64,000 nt of DNA, from positions 496,001 to 560,000 of the forward strand of contig NZ_FNAI01000001.1 in assembly GCF_900101875.1 (NCBI RefSeq). The letters are read 5' to 3'. Positions 18,424 to 26,873 of the stretch are shown here, piece after piece. The notes below the pieces were generated by a model. It was not told the DNA's origin. It saw only the letters and a list, made by a program, of their open reading frames with translations, and did no database searches. Position numbers and translations under genes: made by a program. Position 1 is the stretch's first letter. Each line of letters opens with the position of its first letter. The stretch comes from Mucilaginibacter pineti (lineage in GTDB: Bacteria > Bacteroidota > Bacteroidia > Sphingobacteriales > Sphingobacteriaceae).

Positions 18424-20559
18424 ATGTCTAAAAAGAAAAACAATTCTTCTATAGTTCAGGTACTTACTCAAATGGTACTTGATATATTTGAACAAAACGG
18501 CAATACGCCGCTAAATTATAAACAAGTTTCTGCCAAATTAAACGTGCGCGATCCTGAATCGCGCGAGATCATATTCGATATATTAAAGGACGAAGCCAAG
18601 AAATCAGTGATGAAAGAGCTTTCGCCCGGCAAATTCCAACTGCTTGAATTAAAAACATTTGTTGAAGGTAAGGTCGATCTGACCAATGATGGTTCGGCAT
18701 TTATAGTTACCGATGATGAGTTTGAAAGTGATATTTTTATCGCCCCGCGCAAACTGCGCAATGCACTTAACGGCGACAGGGTAAAAGTTTACGTATACGC
18801 AAAAAGTAAGGGTAAACGCAAGGAAGGTGAAGTAATTGAGATCATCCAGCGTTTAAAAATGGAGTTTACGGGTATCGTTAAATTATCTGAACGCTTCGCT
18901 TTTTTTATTCCCGACGATCGTAAGATGATGCATGATATTTTTATCCCCATAAGCGAACTGAACGGGGCTAAAAATGGCATTAAAGCCGTGGCCGAAATTA
19001 CCGACTGGCCTGCCGACGCTAAAAACCCCATAGGCCGGATAAAACATATCCTTGGCGCGCAGGGTGAGAATGATACAGAGATGAACGCCATCTTGGCCGA
19101 GTATGGCTTCCCACTATCGTTCCCGGCTGAGGTTGAGCACGAAGCTGAAGAAATATCTGACATTATTACGCCACAAGAAATTGCAAAACGACGGGACTTC
19201 AGGGATATCACCACGTTTACTATCGACCCATTTGATGCCAAGGATTTTGACGATGCACTATCCTACAAAATACTCGAAAACGGTAATTACGAAGTTGGTG
19301 TACACATTGCCGATGTATCGTACTATATAGTTCCCGATTCTGCTTTGGATAAGGAAGCGTTAGAACGTGCTACTTCGGTTTACCTGGTAGACAGGGTTAT
19401 CCCGATGCTGCCCGAGCGTTTATCTAACGGGTTGTGTTCGTTACGCCCTAAAGAGGAAAAACTTTGTTTCTCCGCCGTGTTTGAGCTGGATGAGAATGCC
19501 TATATCATTAATGAATGGTACGGCAAAACCATTATATACTCAGACAGACGCTTTACCTATGAGGAAGTGCAGGAAGTAATAGAAACCCAGGAAGGTGATT
19601 TTAAAGATGAGATTTTAAAGCTCAACGCCTTAGCTTATAAATTGCGCGAGCGCAAATTCAAGAACGGCGCCATCAGTTTTGAAACCACCGAAGTTAAGTT
19701 TAAGCTTGATGAAAACGGAAAGCCTACCGGTGTATATGTTAAGGAACGCAAAGATGCCCATAAGCTCATTGAAGATTTTATGCTGCTGGCTAACCGCAAA
19801 GTGGCCGAGCATGTGAGCAAAATGGGTAAGGGCAAACATAAATACACCTTTGTATACCGCGCACACGATTCGCCTAAGCCAGATGCTTTGGCCAATTTCG
19901 CGCAGTTTGCAGCCAGGTTTGGTTACAAGATCAACACAAAATCTGACAAGGAAACGGCCAAATCGCTCAACTTTTTAATGGAAGATGTGGAAGGCAAAAA
20001 GGAGCAAAACGTACTTACACACCTGGCTATCAGATCAATGGCTAAGGCTATTTATACTACAAAAACCAGCAGCCACTACGGTTTGGCTTTTGACCATTAT
20101 ACGCACTTTACCTCTCCTATCCGCCGCTATCCGGATGTGATGGTTCACCGTTTATTGTTTCATTACTTAAACGGCGGTCAGTCTGCCAATGCCGAGCATT
20201 ACGAAAAGCTTTGCAGCCATAGTTCGCAAATGGAGAAAAAAGCAGCCGATGCCGAGCGTTCGTCTGTTAAATACAAACAGGCCGAATACCTTAAGGATCA
20301 GGTTGGTAATATATTTACAGGCATCATTTCGGGTGTTACCGAATGGGGTATGTATGTAGAGATCATAGAAAATAAATGCGAAGGCATGATTCGTCTGCGT
20401 GATATATCTGATGATTTTTATACTTTGGACGAGAAAAATTATTGTATCATCGGTCAGCGTAAAAAGAAAATTTATCAACTGGGCGATGAGGTGAGTATAC
20501 GGGTTAAAAATGTAGACCTTACCAAAAAACAAATTGATTTTTCATTAGTACAGGATTGA
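18424..20559 (+). CDS. rnr: Ribonuclease R
   Basis: 711-aa 3'-5' exoribonuclease of the RNase II/R family that degrades structured RNA. Order of domains: N-terminal winged helix (about 10-75), cold-shock-like OB domains (80-220), RNB catalytic domain with DPFDAKDFDDALS (metal-binding aspartates) and FTSPIRRYPDVMVHR, then a C-terminal S1 domain (about 620-705, GIISGVTEWGMYVEI). The length and the S1 domain favour RNase R over RNase II. It sits alone between the ABC ATPase and a prenyl synthase gene. Confidence 0.95.
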   Translation: MSKKKNNSSIVQVLTQMVLDIFEQNGNTPLNYKQVSAKLNVRDPESREIIFDILKDEAKKSVMKELSPGKFQLLELKTFVEGKVDLTNDGSAFIVTDDEFESDIFIAPRKLRNALNGDRVKVYVYAKSKGKRKEGEVIEIIQRLKMEFTGIVKLSERFAFFIPDDRKMMHDIFIPISELNGAKNGIKAVAEITDWPADAKNPIGRIKHILGAQGENDTEMNAILAEYGFPLSFPAEVEHEAEEISDIITPQEIAKRRDFRDITTFTIDPFDAKDFDDALSYKILENGNYEVGVHIADVSYYIVPDSALDKEALERATSVYLVDRVIPMLPERLSNGLCSLRPKEEKLCFSAVFELDENAYIINEWYGKTIIYSDRRFTYEEVQEVIETQEGDFKDEILKLNALAYKLRERKFKNGAISFETTEVKFKLDENGKPTGVYVKERKDAHKLIEDFMLLANRKVAEHVSKMGKGKHKYTFVYRAHDSPKPDALANFAQFAARFGYKINTKSDKETAKSLNFLMEDVEGKKEQNVLTHLAIRSMAKAIYTTKTSSHYGLAFDHYTHFTSPIRRYPDVMVHRLLFHYLNGGQSANAEHYEKLCSHSSQMEKKAADAERSSVKYKQAEYLKDQVGNIFTGIISGVTEWGMYVEIIENKCEGMIRLRDISDDFYTLDEKNYCIIGQRKKKIYQLGDEVSIRVKNVDLTKKQIDFSLVQD

Positions 20560-20565
20560 TATATT

Positions 20566-20640
20566 GGTGAATGGTTGATTGAGTGAGTGGTTGATTAGGT
20601 TGACCTTATTAAGAACCACTCAATCAATCAACCACTCACC
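20566..20640. repeat. Gene-less inverted repeat of ggttgatt words
   Basis: Arms 20566-20592 and 20614-20640 are reverse complements with two mismatches in 27 bases, made of short words such as ggttgatt and gagtg. It fills the gap between the RNase R stop and the prenyl synthase start. The first 15 bases (ggtgaatggttgatt) recur at 33813-33827. It belongs to the style of short-word inverted repeats that flank the four-helix-bundle genes. Confidence 0.75.
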
Positions 20641-20654
20641 ACTTAACTAATAAA

Positions 20655-21629
20655 ATGAAACAACTTTCAGAACTGCAGGAATTAATAACAGATGCGGTTG
20701 ATAATTTAAAATTCCCTGCCCAGCCGGCTGATTTGTACGAACCAATAAGCTACATACTGGCCCTGGGTGGTAAACGCCTGCGCCCTGCCCTGCTGCTGAT
20801 GGCTTGCGATCTTTTTGGTGGCGATGTGGAGAGCGCTATTGAACCCGCCATGGCTATTGAGGTATTCCATAATTTCACGCTAATGCATGACGATATTATG
20901 GATAAAGCCCCCCTGCGTCGCGGAAAGGTTACCGTTCATGAAAAGTGGAACTCAAACGTAGCGATACTATCTGGTGATGCCATGATGGTGGAGGCCAACC
21001 GGCTGATGATGAAGGTTGATAATGCCATTTTACGCCCGGTGCTTGATATTTTTAATGATACCGCCACCGGCGTTTGCGAAGGACAACAAATTGACATGAC
21101 CTTTGAGCAGCAAGCCAATGTAAGTATCGACGAGTACCTGAATATGATAAAGCTTAAAACAGCTGTGTTATTGGGTGGTACATTAAAAATAGGTGCTATT
21201 ATAGGTGGCGCTGCAACGGCAGATGCGCAGCTATTATACGATTTCGGTGTGAACCTGGGTATCGCTTTTCAACTTCAGGATGATATACTTGATGTTTATG
21301 GCGACCCTTATAAATTTGGCAAGCAAGTTGGCGGCGACATTTTATCCAATAAAAAAACCTACCTGCTCATCAAGGCAATAGAACTGGCTACAGGCAGCCA
21401 GGCCGATGAGCTTAACCATTGGCTTACTGTACAAGAGTTTGATGCTACAGAAAAGGTAAAAGCCGTTACAAGCATTTACAACCAGCTTGACGTAAGACAG
21501 TACGCCGATGAAGCCATGCAAACCTTCGCCGAAAAAGCATTTACGGCCCTGGACACTATAAACCTACCTGAAGACCGCCGACAGTATTTAAGGCAGTTTG
21601 CCGATAATTTGCTGGTGAGGGAGTATTGA
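20655..21629 (+). CDS. Polyprenyl (geranylgeranyl/octaprenyl-type) diphosphate synthase
   Basis: 324-aa class I trans-prenyltransferase. The first Asp-rich motif is LMHDDIMDKAPLRRG, the second QLQDDILDVYGD, with GGKRLRP upstream for isopentenyl diphosphate binding. It condenses isopentenyl diphosphate onto an allylic primer. The product would serve menaquinone side chain or other isoprenoid synthesis; the chain length cannot be set from sequence alone. It follows a repeat-filled gap after rnr and precedes a TonB-domain gene by 13 bases. Confidence 0.92.
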   Translation: MKQLSELQELITDAVDNLKFPAQPADLYEPISYILALGGKRLRPALLLMACDLFGGDVESAIEPAMAIEVFHNFTLMHDDIMDKAPLRRGKVTVHEKWNSNVAILSGDAMMVEANRLMMKVDNAILRPVLDIFNDTATGVCEGQQIDMTFEQQANVSIDEYLNMIKLKTAVLLGGTLKIGAIIGGAATADAQLLYDFGVNLGIAFQLQDDILDVYGDPYKFGKQVGGDILSNKKTYLLIKAIELATGSQADELNHWLTVQEFDATEKVKAVTSIYNQLDVRQYADEAMQTFAEKAFTALDTINLPEDRRQYLRQFADNLLVREY

Positions 21630-21642
21630 TTATATGTAGGGT

Positions 21643-22059
21643 ATGAAGAAAGGCATCCTGATTATAATCATCATTTTGTTAGGTGCGAATATTCAGGCCC
21701 AAACAAAACGGCGCATTATTCCAGTAAATGACACTACGGTATACGAATATGCCATTGAAAAACAAATAGCTCAATTTAAAGGCGGTACAACTGCTTTTTT
21801 TAAATTTGTCGGAAGAAACCTTAAATGGCCTCAAAACGGCAGCGATGTTAGTGGTAAAGTGCTTATATCTTTTATAGTAGAAAAAGACGGCATCTTAACA
21901 CATTTTAAAGTTGAAAGAGGGATAGAATCGGCTTTTGATGCAGAGGCACTTCGGGTAGTTAAACGCTCTCCAAAGTGGGTTCCAGCAAAAATAAATGGGA
22001 AACGAATACGATCAAGATACATTGTACCGATAAGTTTTACAATTACAGATAATGGTTAA
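21643..22059 (+). CDS. Small exported TonB C-terminal domain protein
   Basis: 138 aa. An N-terminal signal peptide (GILIIIIILLGANIQAQ) is followed by one TonB C-terminal domain: FKFVGRNLKWP, GKVLISFIVEKDGILTHFKVERG, EALRVVKRSPKWVPAKINGKRI, and the final YIVPISFTI strand. There is no proline-rich spacer and no ExbB/ExbD nearby. It is probably a periplasmic stand-alone TonB_C protein, a form common in Bacteroidota, rather than a working energy transducer. Its paralogue with two such domains lies 120 bases downstream. Confidence 0.85.
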   Translation: MKKGILIIIIILLGANIQAQTKRRIIPVNDTTVYEYAIEKQIAQFKGGTTAFFKFVGRNLKWPQNGSDVSGKVLISFIVEKDGILTHFKVERGIESAFDAEALRVVKRSPKWVPAKINGKRIRSRYIVPISFTITDNG

Positions 22060-22178
22060 TACATGAAATATTATCTTGAATCGGCCATTTAATAATTTGT
22101 GAAAGCATGAATTAAGCTTCCAGCTTAATCTGCTAAAAGCCTGCACCAGTTAATAGATGAAAACCTTATCAAAATAGC

Positions 22179-22904
22179 ATGAAAAAAATTATACCAATTA
22201 CTTTTCTAACCCTAAGTTCTCTGCTGGTTAAAGCTCAAAAGCAAGACTCCTTAAATAATGCAGCTCCGGCCGATTCAATCTTTCGATCAATGGAACAAGT
22301 GCCGGAATTCCCCGGGGGAACAGCGCTTTTTTACGAACTTATAGCCACGAAGATCCGTTATCCAAAAAATTCAATGGAAAATGGTGTTCAGGGTAAGGTG
22401 TTTGTACAAATGACCGTTAAAAGCACCGGAGAACTTGATAATATTAAAGCTATTGGTGGACCTAATAAAGAACTGAACGATGAAGCCGTCAGGGTAGTTA
22501 AGCTTTCACCGCGCTGGAAGCCAGGTATGAAAAACGGAAAACCGATAACAATTAAGTATGTTGTACCAATAACTTTTGCGTTGCCTAAAGACGACGATAA
22601 ACAGGATGAACAACAACCCGAGTTCCTTGGAGGAAACCATAGTTTTGGTGAGTTTTTAGCCATGAACGTTCGTTATCCCCAATATTCAAGGCAAAATAGA
22701 ATTCAGGGAAAGGTAATTTTACAAATGATAATTAGAGATACGGGGAAACTTGATAGTATTAAAGTTATTAGCGGCCCCGGCAAAGAACTGAACGATGAGG
22801 CCATCAGGGTAGTTAAACTTTCACCTCCCTGGAAGCCGGGTATGAAAAACGGGAAACCAGTAACAGTTAGGTATTCTTTTCCAATAACTTTTAATCTGGA
22901 CTAA
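22179..22904 (+). CDS. Exported protein with two tandem TonB C-terminal domains
   Basis: 241 aa. A signal peptide (ITFLTLSSLLVKAQ) is followed by two near-repeats at about 52-133 and 155-240. Each runs from FPGGTALFYEL or FLGGNHSFGEF through IRYP/VRYP, QGKV, ELNDEA-RVVKLSP-WKPGMKNGKP, to a last strand PITF. The internal identity is very high, pointing to a recent duplication. It has no transmembrane anchor beyond the signal and no proline spacer, so classic TonB energy transduction is unlikely. A hairpin (attaagct-tcc-agcttaat, 22111-22129) without a T-run lies upstream. Confidence 0.85.
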   Translation: MKKIIPITFLTLSSLLVKAQKQDSLNNAAPADSIFRSMEQVPEFPGGTALFYELIATKIRYPKNSMENGVQGKVFVQMTVKSTGELDNIKAIGGPNKELNDEAVRVVKLSPRWKPGMKNGKPITIKYVVPITFALPKDDDKQDEQQPEFLGGNHSFGEFLAMNVRYPQYSRQNRIQGKVILQMIIRDTGKLDSIKVISGPGKELNDEAIRVVKLSPPWKPGMKNGKPVTVRYSFPITFNLD

Positions 22905-22943
22905 GACGACAATAAAAGGAAGGATAAACAACAATAGATCACA

Positions 22944-22978
22944 AAAAAGCCCCGATCAAATAATGACCGGGGCTTTTT
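22944..22978. terminator. Bidirectional terminator between TonB-domain gene and rpmA
   Basis: Perfect 11-bp stem aaaaagccccg / cggggcttttt around a 13-base loop, with T-runs on both strands. It separates the convergent TonB-domain gene and rpmA. Confidence 0.93.
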
Positions 22979-23000
22979 ATATTTTGTAAAGCTTAGCTAA

Positions 23001-23435
23001 TTACTCAGCTGCTGCTTCTTCAGTTGTTTCTGTATCAGCTTTCTTTGCTTTTGGAGCTGCTGCTTTCTTTGCTTTTGGAGCTTCTTCAGTTGCAACTTCT
23101 GCAACCGGAGCAGCTTCAACTGCTTTAGGTGCTGCTTTTACTTTTGGAGCTGGTGCTGCAACTTCTGCAACAGGTTCAACTGCAAAAGGAACTACAGATA
23201 CGTATGAACGGTTATCAGCTTTCTTTCTGAAAACTACGTTACCAGCTACTAAAGCAAATAATGTGTGATCCCTGCCTATACCTACGTTAACACCTGGATT
23301 GTGTTTAGTACCACGCTGACGAACGATGATGTTACCTGCAATAGCTGGCTGACCACCGAAAATCTTGATACCTAAACGTTTGCTATGCGACTCGCGGCCG
23401 TTTCTGGAACTACCGGCCCCTTTTTTGTGTGCCAT
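23001..23435 (-). CDS. rpmA: 50S ribosomal protein L27 with long Ala/Lys/Glu-rich C-terminal extension
   Basis: The first 85 residues are a normal L27 ([45 protein letters not shown]). It starts directly with the functional AHKKG terminus that reaches the peptidyl transferase centre, with no cleavable leader. Residues 86-144 are an unusual low-complexity tail of Ala, Pro, Lys, Glu and Val, ending in an acidic stretch. Ordinary L27 is about 85-90 aa. It lies 49 bases downstream of rplU in the usual L21-L27 operon. Confidence 0.95.
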   Translation of the reverse strand: MAHKKGAGSSRNGRESHSKRLGIKIFGGQPAIAGNIIVRQRGTKHNPGVNVGIGRDHTLFALVAGNVVFRKKADNRSYVSVVPFAVEPVAEVAAPAPKVKAAPKAVEAAPVAEVATEEAPKAKKAAAPKAKKADTETTEEAAAE

Positions 23436-23484
23436 TTTTAATATCTTTTATGAGCTGATAAAATCGGCTCGGTTTAAACTTTAA

Positions 23485-23793
23485 TTATAATGTAATACCA
23501 GTGATCTCTATCTTGGTAAATTGTTGGCGGTGACCATTTTTCTTTTTGTAACCTTTTCTTCTTTTCTTTTTGAAAATGATCACTTTATCACCTTTTAAAT
23601 GAGACACGATCTTAGCTGAAACTTTAGCACCTTTCAAATCAGAACCTAATTTGAATTTACCTTCGTTTTCTGCTAACAATACACTGTCAAATTCAATACT
23701 AGCGCCTTCATCACCCTGTAACCTGTGTACAAAGATCTGCTGGTCTTTTGCAACCTTAAATTGCTGTCCGGCTATACTTACTATTGCGTACAT
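23485..23793 (-). CDS. rplU: 50S ribosomal protein L21
   Basis: 102 aa, typical length. YAIVSIAGQQFKV starts the protein and the conserved basic block KKKRRKGYKKKNGHRQ lies near the C terminus. It binds 23S rRNA in the large subunit, and is first gene of the rplU-rpmA operon. Confidence 0.96.
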   Translation of the reverse strand: MYAIVSIAGQQFKVAKDQQIFVHRLQGDEGASIEFDSVLLAENEGKFKLGSDLKGAKVSAKIVSHLKGDKVIIFKKKRRKGYKKKNGHRQQFTKIEITGITL

Positions 23794-23869
23794 GTTTGTT
23801 AATTATTGTTTTAAAATTCGAGGTGCAAATATAGGGATTGGTTATTTAATAAACAACTCCCATTTTGCT

Positions 23870-24379
23870 TTATTTTTTCTGCCTGCTTTCGGCGGCTATT
23901 AAACTTTGGCGTATTTCTTTTATCAGCGTGTTGTTGGCATCTATCAATTTAGGGTCGCCTACAAAGTCGCTGTCAAATACTACTCTTTTACTTTTTTGCT
24001 TGTATTTAAACTCAATAATGTAACGCACACCATTTTTACGTGCGTTGGCCGTGGTATCGCCGGTTTCGTTTTTTGGAAAATCCCAGAAACCCAGATCAGC
24101 AGCCTTGCGGTGCAGGTAAATCAAATCGATATCCTTAACTAAATGCAAATGCGTTTTAATCAGCGAATCGCGCTTGTTCAAATATTGATAATCTCCCGTT
24201 TTTGAATCATATTTATTAACCAGGTTATCCTTATTACCATATTGGAACGACATCGACTCGAAATCAGAAAAACGGTACGGCGCGTTTTTTATCATCATAC
24301 CATAATAATACACACAGTAAGCCAAAAAAGGCACCACAATGGTTAAAGTGAAAAATATTTTCTTTTGACGATCAGACAT
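23870..24379 (-). CDS. Hypothetical protein with N-terminal membrane anchor
   Basis: 169 aa, not recognised. A hydrophobic segment at about 9-28 (FFTLTIVVPFLAYCVYYYG) is probably a single membrane anchor. The rest is soluble and charged, with a WDFP motif near residue 97 and a basic C terminus. The start codon lies only 3 bases from a tandem octanucleotide repeat (24383-24450), which therefore occupies the ribosome-binding region. Expression could vary with repeat number (inference). Confidence 0.6.
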   Translation of the reverse strand: MSDRQKKIFFTLTIVVPFLAYCVYYYGMMIKNAPYRFSDFESMSFQYGNKDNLVNKYDSKTGDYQYLNKRDSLIKTHLHLVKDIDLIYLHRKAADLGFWDFPKNETGDTTANARKNGVRYIIEFKYKQKSKRVVFDSDFVGDPKLIDANNTLIKEIRQSLIAAESRQKK

Positions 24380-24382
24380 TTT

Positions 24383-24450
24383 AATTATTGAATTATTGAA
24401 TTATTGAATTATTGAATTATTGAATTATTGAATTATTGAATTATTGAATT
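24383..24450. repeat. Octanucleotide tandem repeat (aattattg) x8.5
   Basis: Eight perfect consecutive copies and a terminal aatt. It sits between the four-helix-bundle gene and the start codon of the membrane-anchored hypothetical gene. Unit length is not a multiple of 3, but it is non-coding, so any effect would be on spacing or mRNA structure. Confidence 0.95.
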
Positions 24451-24453
24451 AAT

Positions 24454-24828
24454 TTATTTTTTTAATGAAACCGTTTTTCTTGATGCAGAAACAATTTTTA
24501 AAATTTGATTTGCTTCATCTAACAGCAGCTCTAAATCAAGTCGTTTTACAATTTCGGCATCAATGAGTACTTCCATCCAAAAAGCAGCTTCATCAGCTTC
24601 TTCAACAACAATTGATAGCTTGGCGTGAAACTCGGCCTGTGACCTCGCCCTGCATGCTGCACGATAATTGGCACCTACTGATGATGCCGACCTTAATAAC
24701 TGCCTTCCAATGATCTTAGCCTCCTCGGTTTTAGGTAGTGTTTTAAAGAAACTAATATTATCAACCACAAATTTCTTTGTGCGTTTTTTGAACATTTCGG
24801 CAAACTCGATCCTTTCGTTACTTTCCAT
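24454..24828 (-). CDS. Four-helix-bundle protein, S23/IVS-encoded type
   Basis: 124 aa, alpha-helical. It contains the family core RSASSVGANYRAACRARS (compare RR-A-SI--NI-EG) and an AEFHAKLSIVVEEADEAAFWMEVL helix. Homologues are encoded by intervening sequences within 23S rRNA of Leptospira and other bacteria, and as stand-alone genes. Avd proteins of diversity-generating retroelements share the fold. Function is unknown, with nucleic-acid binding suspected for the family. It lies inside AT-rich inverted words (element A). It is a different subgroup from the two paralogues at 35130 and 38193. Confidence 0.85.
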   Translation of the reverse strand: MESNERIEFAEMFKKRTKKFVVDNISFFKTLPKTEEAKIIGRQLLRSASSVGANYRAACRARSQAEFHAKLSIVVEEADEAAFWMEVLIDAEIVKRLDLELLLDEANQILKIVSASRKTVSLKK

Positions 24829-24866
24829 TTTTTAATCAATAATTCATTAATTCAGTAAATCAATAA

Positions 24867-26237
24867 TTATTGCAGTTCTCCCTCCCATTTGCTTACCACA
24901 GCCGTAGCAACAGTGTTACCAAGTACGTTAGTAGCAGACCTGCCCATATCCAGCAACGGATCGATACCTATCAGCAGGAACAACCCAGCCTCGGGTATAT
25001 TAAACATGGATAGCGTACCCGCTATCACCACCAGCGAAGCCCTTGGCACCCCGGCAACGCCCTTACTCGTAAGCATCAACACCAATAACATGGAAAGCTG
25101 GTGCCCGAACGATAAATGAATATCATAAGATTGCGCCAGGAACAGCGACGCAAAGGTCATATACATCATGCTTCCATCCAAATTAAAAGAATAACCAAGC
25201 GGTAAAACAAAGCTTACAATTTTATTGCTGCAGCCAAAACGCTCCAGTTCTATGAGTACCTTGGGATATGCTGCTTCGCTGGTTGATGTGCTGAACGCTA
25301 TCAGCATGGCATCTTTAATGTTGTTGATGAGCTTAAAGATACGCCCGCGCAGTACCACAAAGCCCGCCAATATAATAATGAGCCACAGCATCACCAGCGA
25401 AAAATAAAACTCACCTATAAAAATACCATAGGTTGATAGCACACCCAAGCCCTGTTTTGCAATTACAGCCGTTATGGCGCCAAATACAGCCAGCGGTGCA
25501 ACATTCATTACATAGCCGGTTATCTTTAATATTACGTGAGCAATAGAGTCCATTGCTTTAATAACAATAAGGCCTTTTTCGCCAATGGCGGCAGTGCCTA
25601 CACCAAAAAATATACTGAATACCACTATTTGCAGTATCTCGTTATTGGTCATGGCCTCAAAAATACTCCTGGGGAAAATATGACTGATAAAATCTTTTAA
25701 TGATAATGCCGTCTTTTTAATATCGGTAGTTAAATGGCTGTCGGGCAAGGGCAGGTGCATTGCAGTTCCCGGTTCAAAAATATTTACCAGCAGCATACCC
25801 AGCAACAACGAAACCAGCGTGGCACTCAAAAACCATAACAATGTTTTGCCGCCAATACGGCCCACGGCTTTAATATCCCCTACCTTGGCTACACCTACCA
25901 CCAGCGTGGTAAATACAAGTGGGGCCACTATCATTTTTATGAGTCTTAAAAATATATCGCTCAGGATGGTAAAACCTTCCAGTTTATCCTCGCGGATAGA
26001 ATTATTATCTTTACTGATCTTAATTTGTTGTACTTTTTGCGCTTTAAGGGCTATATAATTTGCAGTGGTACTATCTTTCAATAAAACCATTTTGGTGTTT
26101 ATGGCTTTTACAGTAGCATCGGCGGTGTTTATATTTACGTTGATGGCGTTAATTACGCGGGCATTGTAAATATATCCGGTTATTACACCCACTATAAGTG
26201 CAATAAAAATATAGAGCGTCAGTTTGCTTTTTTGCAT
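24867..26237 (-). CDS. Dicarboxylate/amino acid:cation symporter (DAACS family)
   Basis: 456 aa, GltP/DctA-like. It has several membrane helices and the conserved region FSTSTSEAAYP (re-entrant hairpin HP1), LPLGYSFNLDGSMMYM and SKGVAGVPRASLVVIAGTL (HP2). It imports glutamate/aspartate or C4-dicarboxylates with sodium or protons. An insertion of about 65 residues, helical and charged, lies between the first two membrane helices (about 25-92), where usual members have a short loop. The 3' end overlaps the repeat of element A. Confidence 0.92.
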   Translation of the reverse strand: MQKSKLTLYIFIALIVGVITGYIYNARVINAINVNINTADATVKAINTKMVLLKDSTTANYIALKAQKVQQIKISKDNNSIREDKLEGFTILSDIFLRLIKMIVAPLVFTTLVVGVAKVGDIKAVGRIGGKTLLWFLSATLVSLLLGMLLVNIFEPGTAMHLPLPDSHLTTDIKKTALSLKDFISHIFPRSIFEAMTNNEILQIVVFSIFFGVGTAAIGEKGLIVIKAMDSIAHVILKITGYVMNVAPLAVFGAITAVIAKQGLGVLSTYGIFIGEFYFSLVMLWLIIILAGFVVLRGRIFKLINNIKDAMLIAFSTSTSEAAYPKVLIELERFGCSNKIVSFVLPLGYSFNLDGSMMYMTFASLFLAQSYDIHLSFGHQLSMLLVLMLTSKGVAGVPRASLVVIAGTLSMFNIPEAGLFLLIGIDPLLDMGRSATNVLGNTVATAVVSKWEGELQ

Positions 26238-26300
26238 AGATTAGTTTGCAGGCCGCTAAACTACAACTATTTAATATTTTGCTAAAATTTTTAAACACAC

Positions 26301-26828
26301 ATGAGTACTACCACATACGGACTTCAGCATATAAAAAAAGAAATTCAGCACCTGCCGCATGAACAGCTTGCCGAATTACTGCTGCGTTTGGCCCGTTATA
26401 AAAAGGAGAACAAAGAACTGCTGGCCTATTTGCTATTTGAGGCTTATGACGAAGCGGCCTTTATTGAAAAAGTTAAAGCCGAAGCCGGTTTTATGTTTAG
26501 TCAGCTGCCGGCACTAAGTTATCATGCGGCAAAGGGGATGCGCAAAATATTAAGGCTGATAACCAAGTACACCAAATTTATGGGATCGAAAGCGGCCGAG
26601 ATTGAATTACTGCTTAATTTTTGCGATAATTACCTCGAATATGCCGACAGGCGTACATCATACAAACCCATAAGGCTGATATTGATACGGCAGGTTGAAA
26701 AGATACGTACACTGATAAGCAAGCTGCACGAGGATTTGCAGTTTGACCATGCCGAAAGCTATAATACTTTATTGGCTAATGCCGAAAGTAAGCTGGCCTG
26801 GTTTAAAAAGAATGATTACCTGTTGTAA
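26301..26828 (+). CDS. Hypothetical helical protein
   Basis: 175 aa, no known motif recognised. Predicted almost entirely alpha-helical with many Leu, Lys and Glu (QHLPHEQLAELLLRLARYKKENKELLAYLL at the start, written here only to position 47). No signal peptide or membrane segment. It is divergent from the symporter and lies 45 bases before the sigma factor gene, so it might be cotranscribed with it. Codon use is like its neighbours. Confidence 0.6.
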   Translation: MSTTTYGLQHIKKEIQHLPHEQLAELLLRLARYKKENKELLAYLLFEAYDEAAFIEKVKAEAGFMFSQLPALSYHAAKGMRKILRLITKYTKFMGSKAAEIELLLNFCDNYLEYADRRTSYKPIRLILIRQVEKIRTLISKLHEDLQFDHAESYNTLLANAESKLAWFKKNDYLL

Positions 26829-26873
26829 CATATTTAGGCGGCAAGCATCTAAAATTAAAAATCTATTAACACA

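Larger units (their letters stand above)
24383..24872 (-). mobile_element. IVS-like element A: four-helix-bundle gene within AT-rich inverted repeats
   Basis: On the left are eight exact copies of aattattg plus a half copy (24383-24450). On the right, 24829-24872 carries related words in inverse orientation (aataattcattaattcag, caataattatt), and overlaps the stop of the symporter gene. Between them lies one S23-type gene on the minus strand, co-oriented with both neighbours. The complementarity is patchy rather than perfect. Confidence 0.5.

Noticed and set aside
18789..19241. 150-codon open frame on the minus strand
   Set aside because: Antisense of the RNase R gene, Ser/Leu-rich as expected from a shadow frame.
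24383..24450. CRISPR array
   Set aside because: The units are 8 bases with no spacers, a plain tandem repeat.
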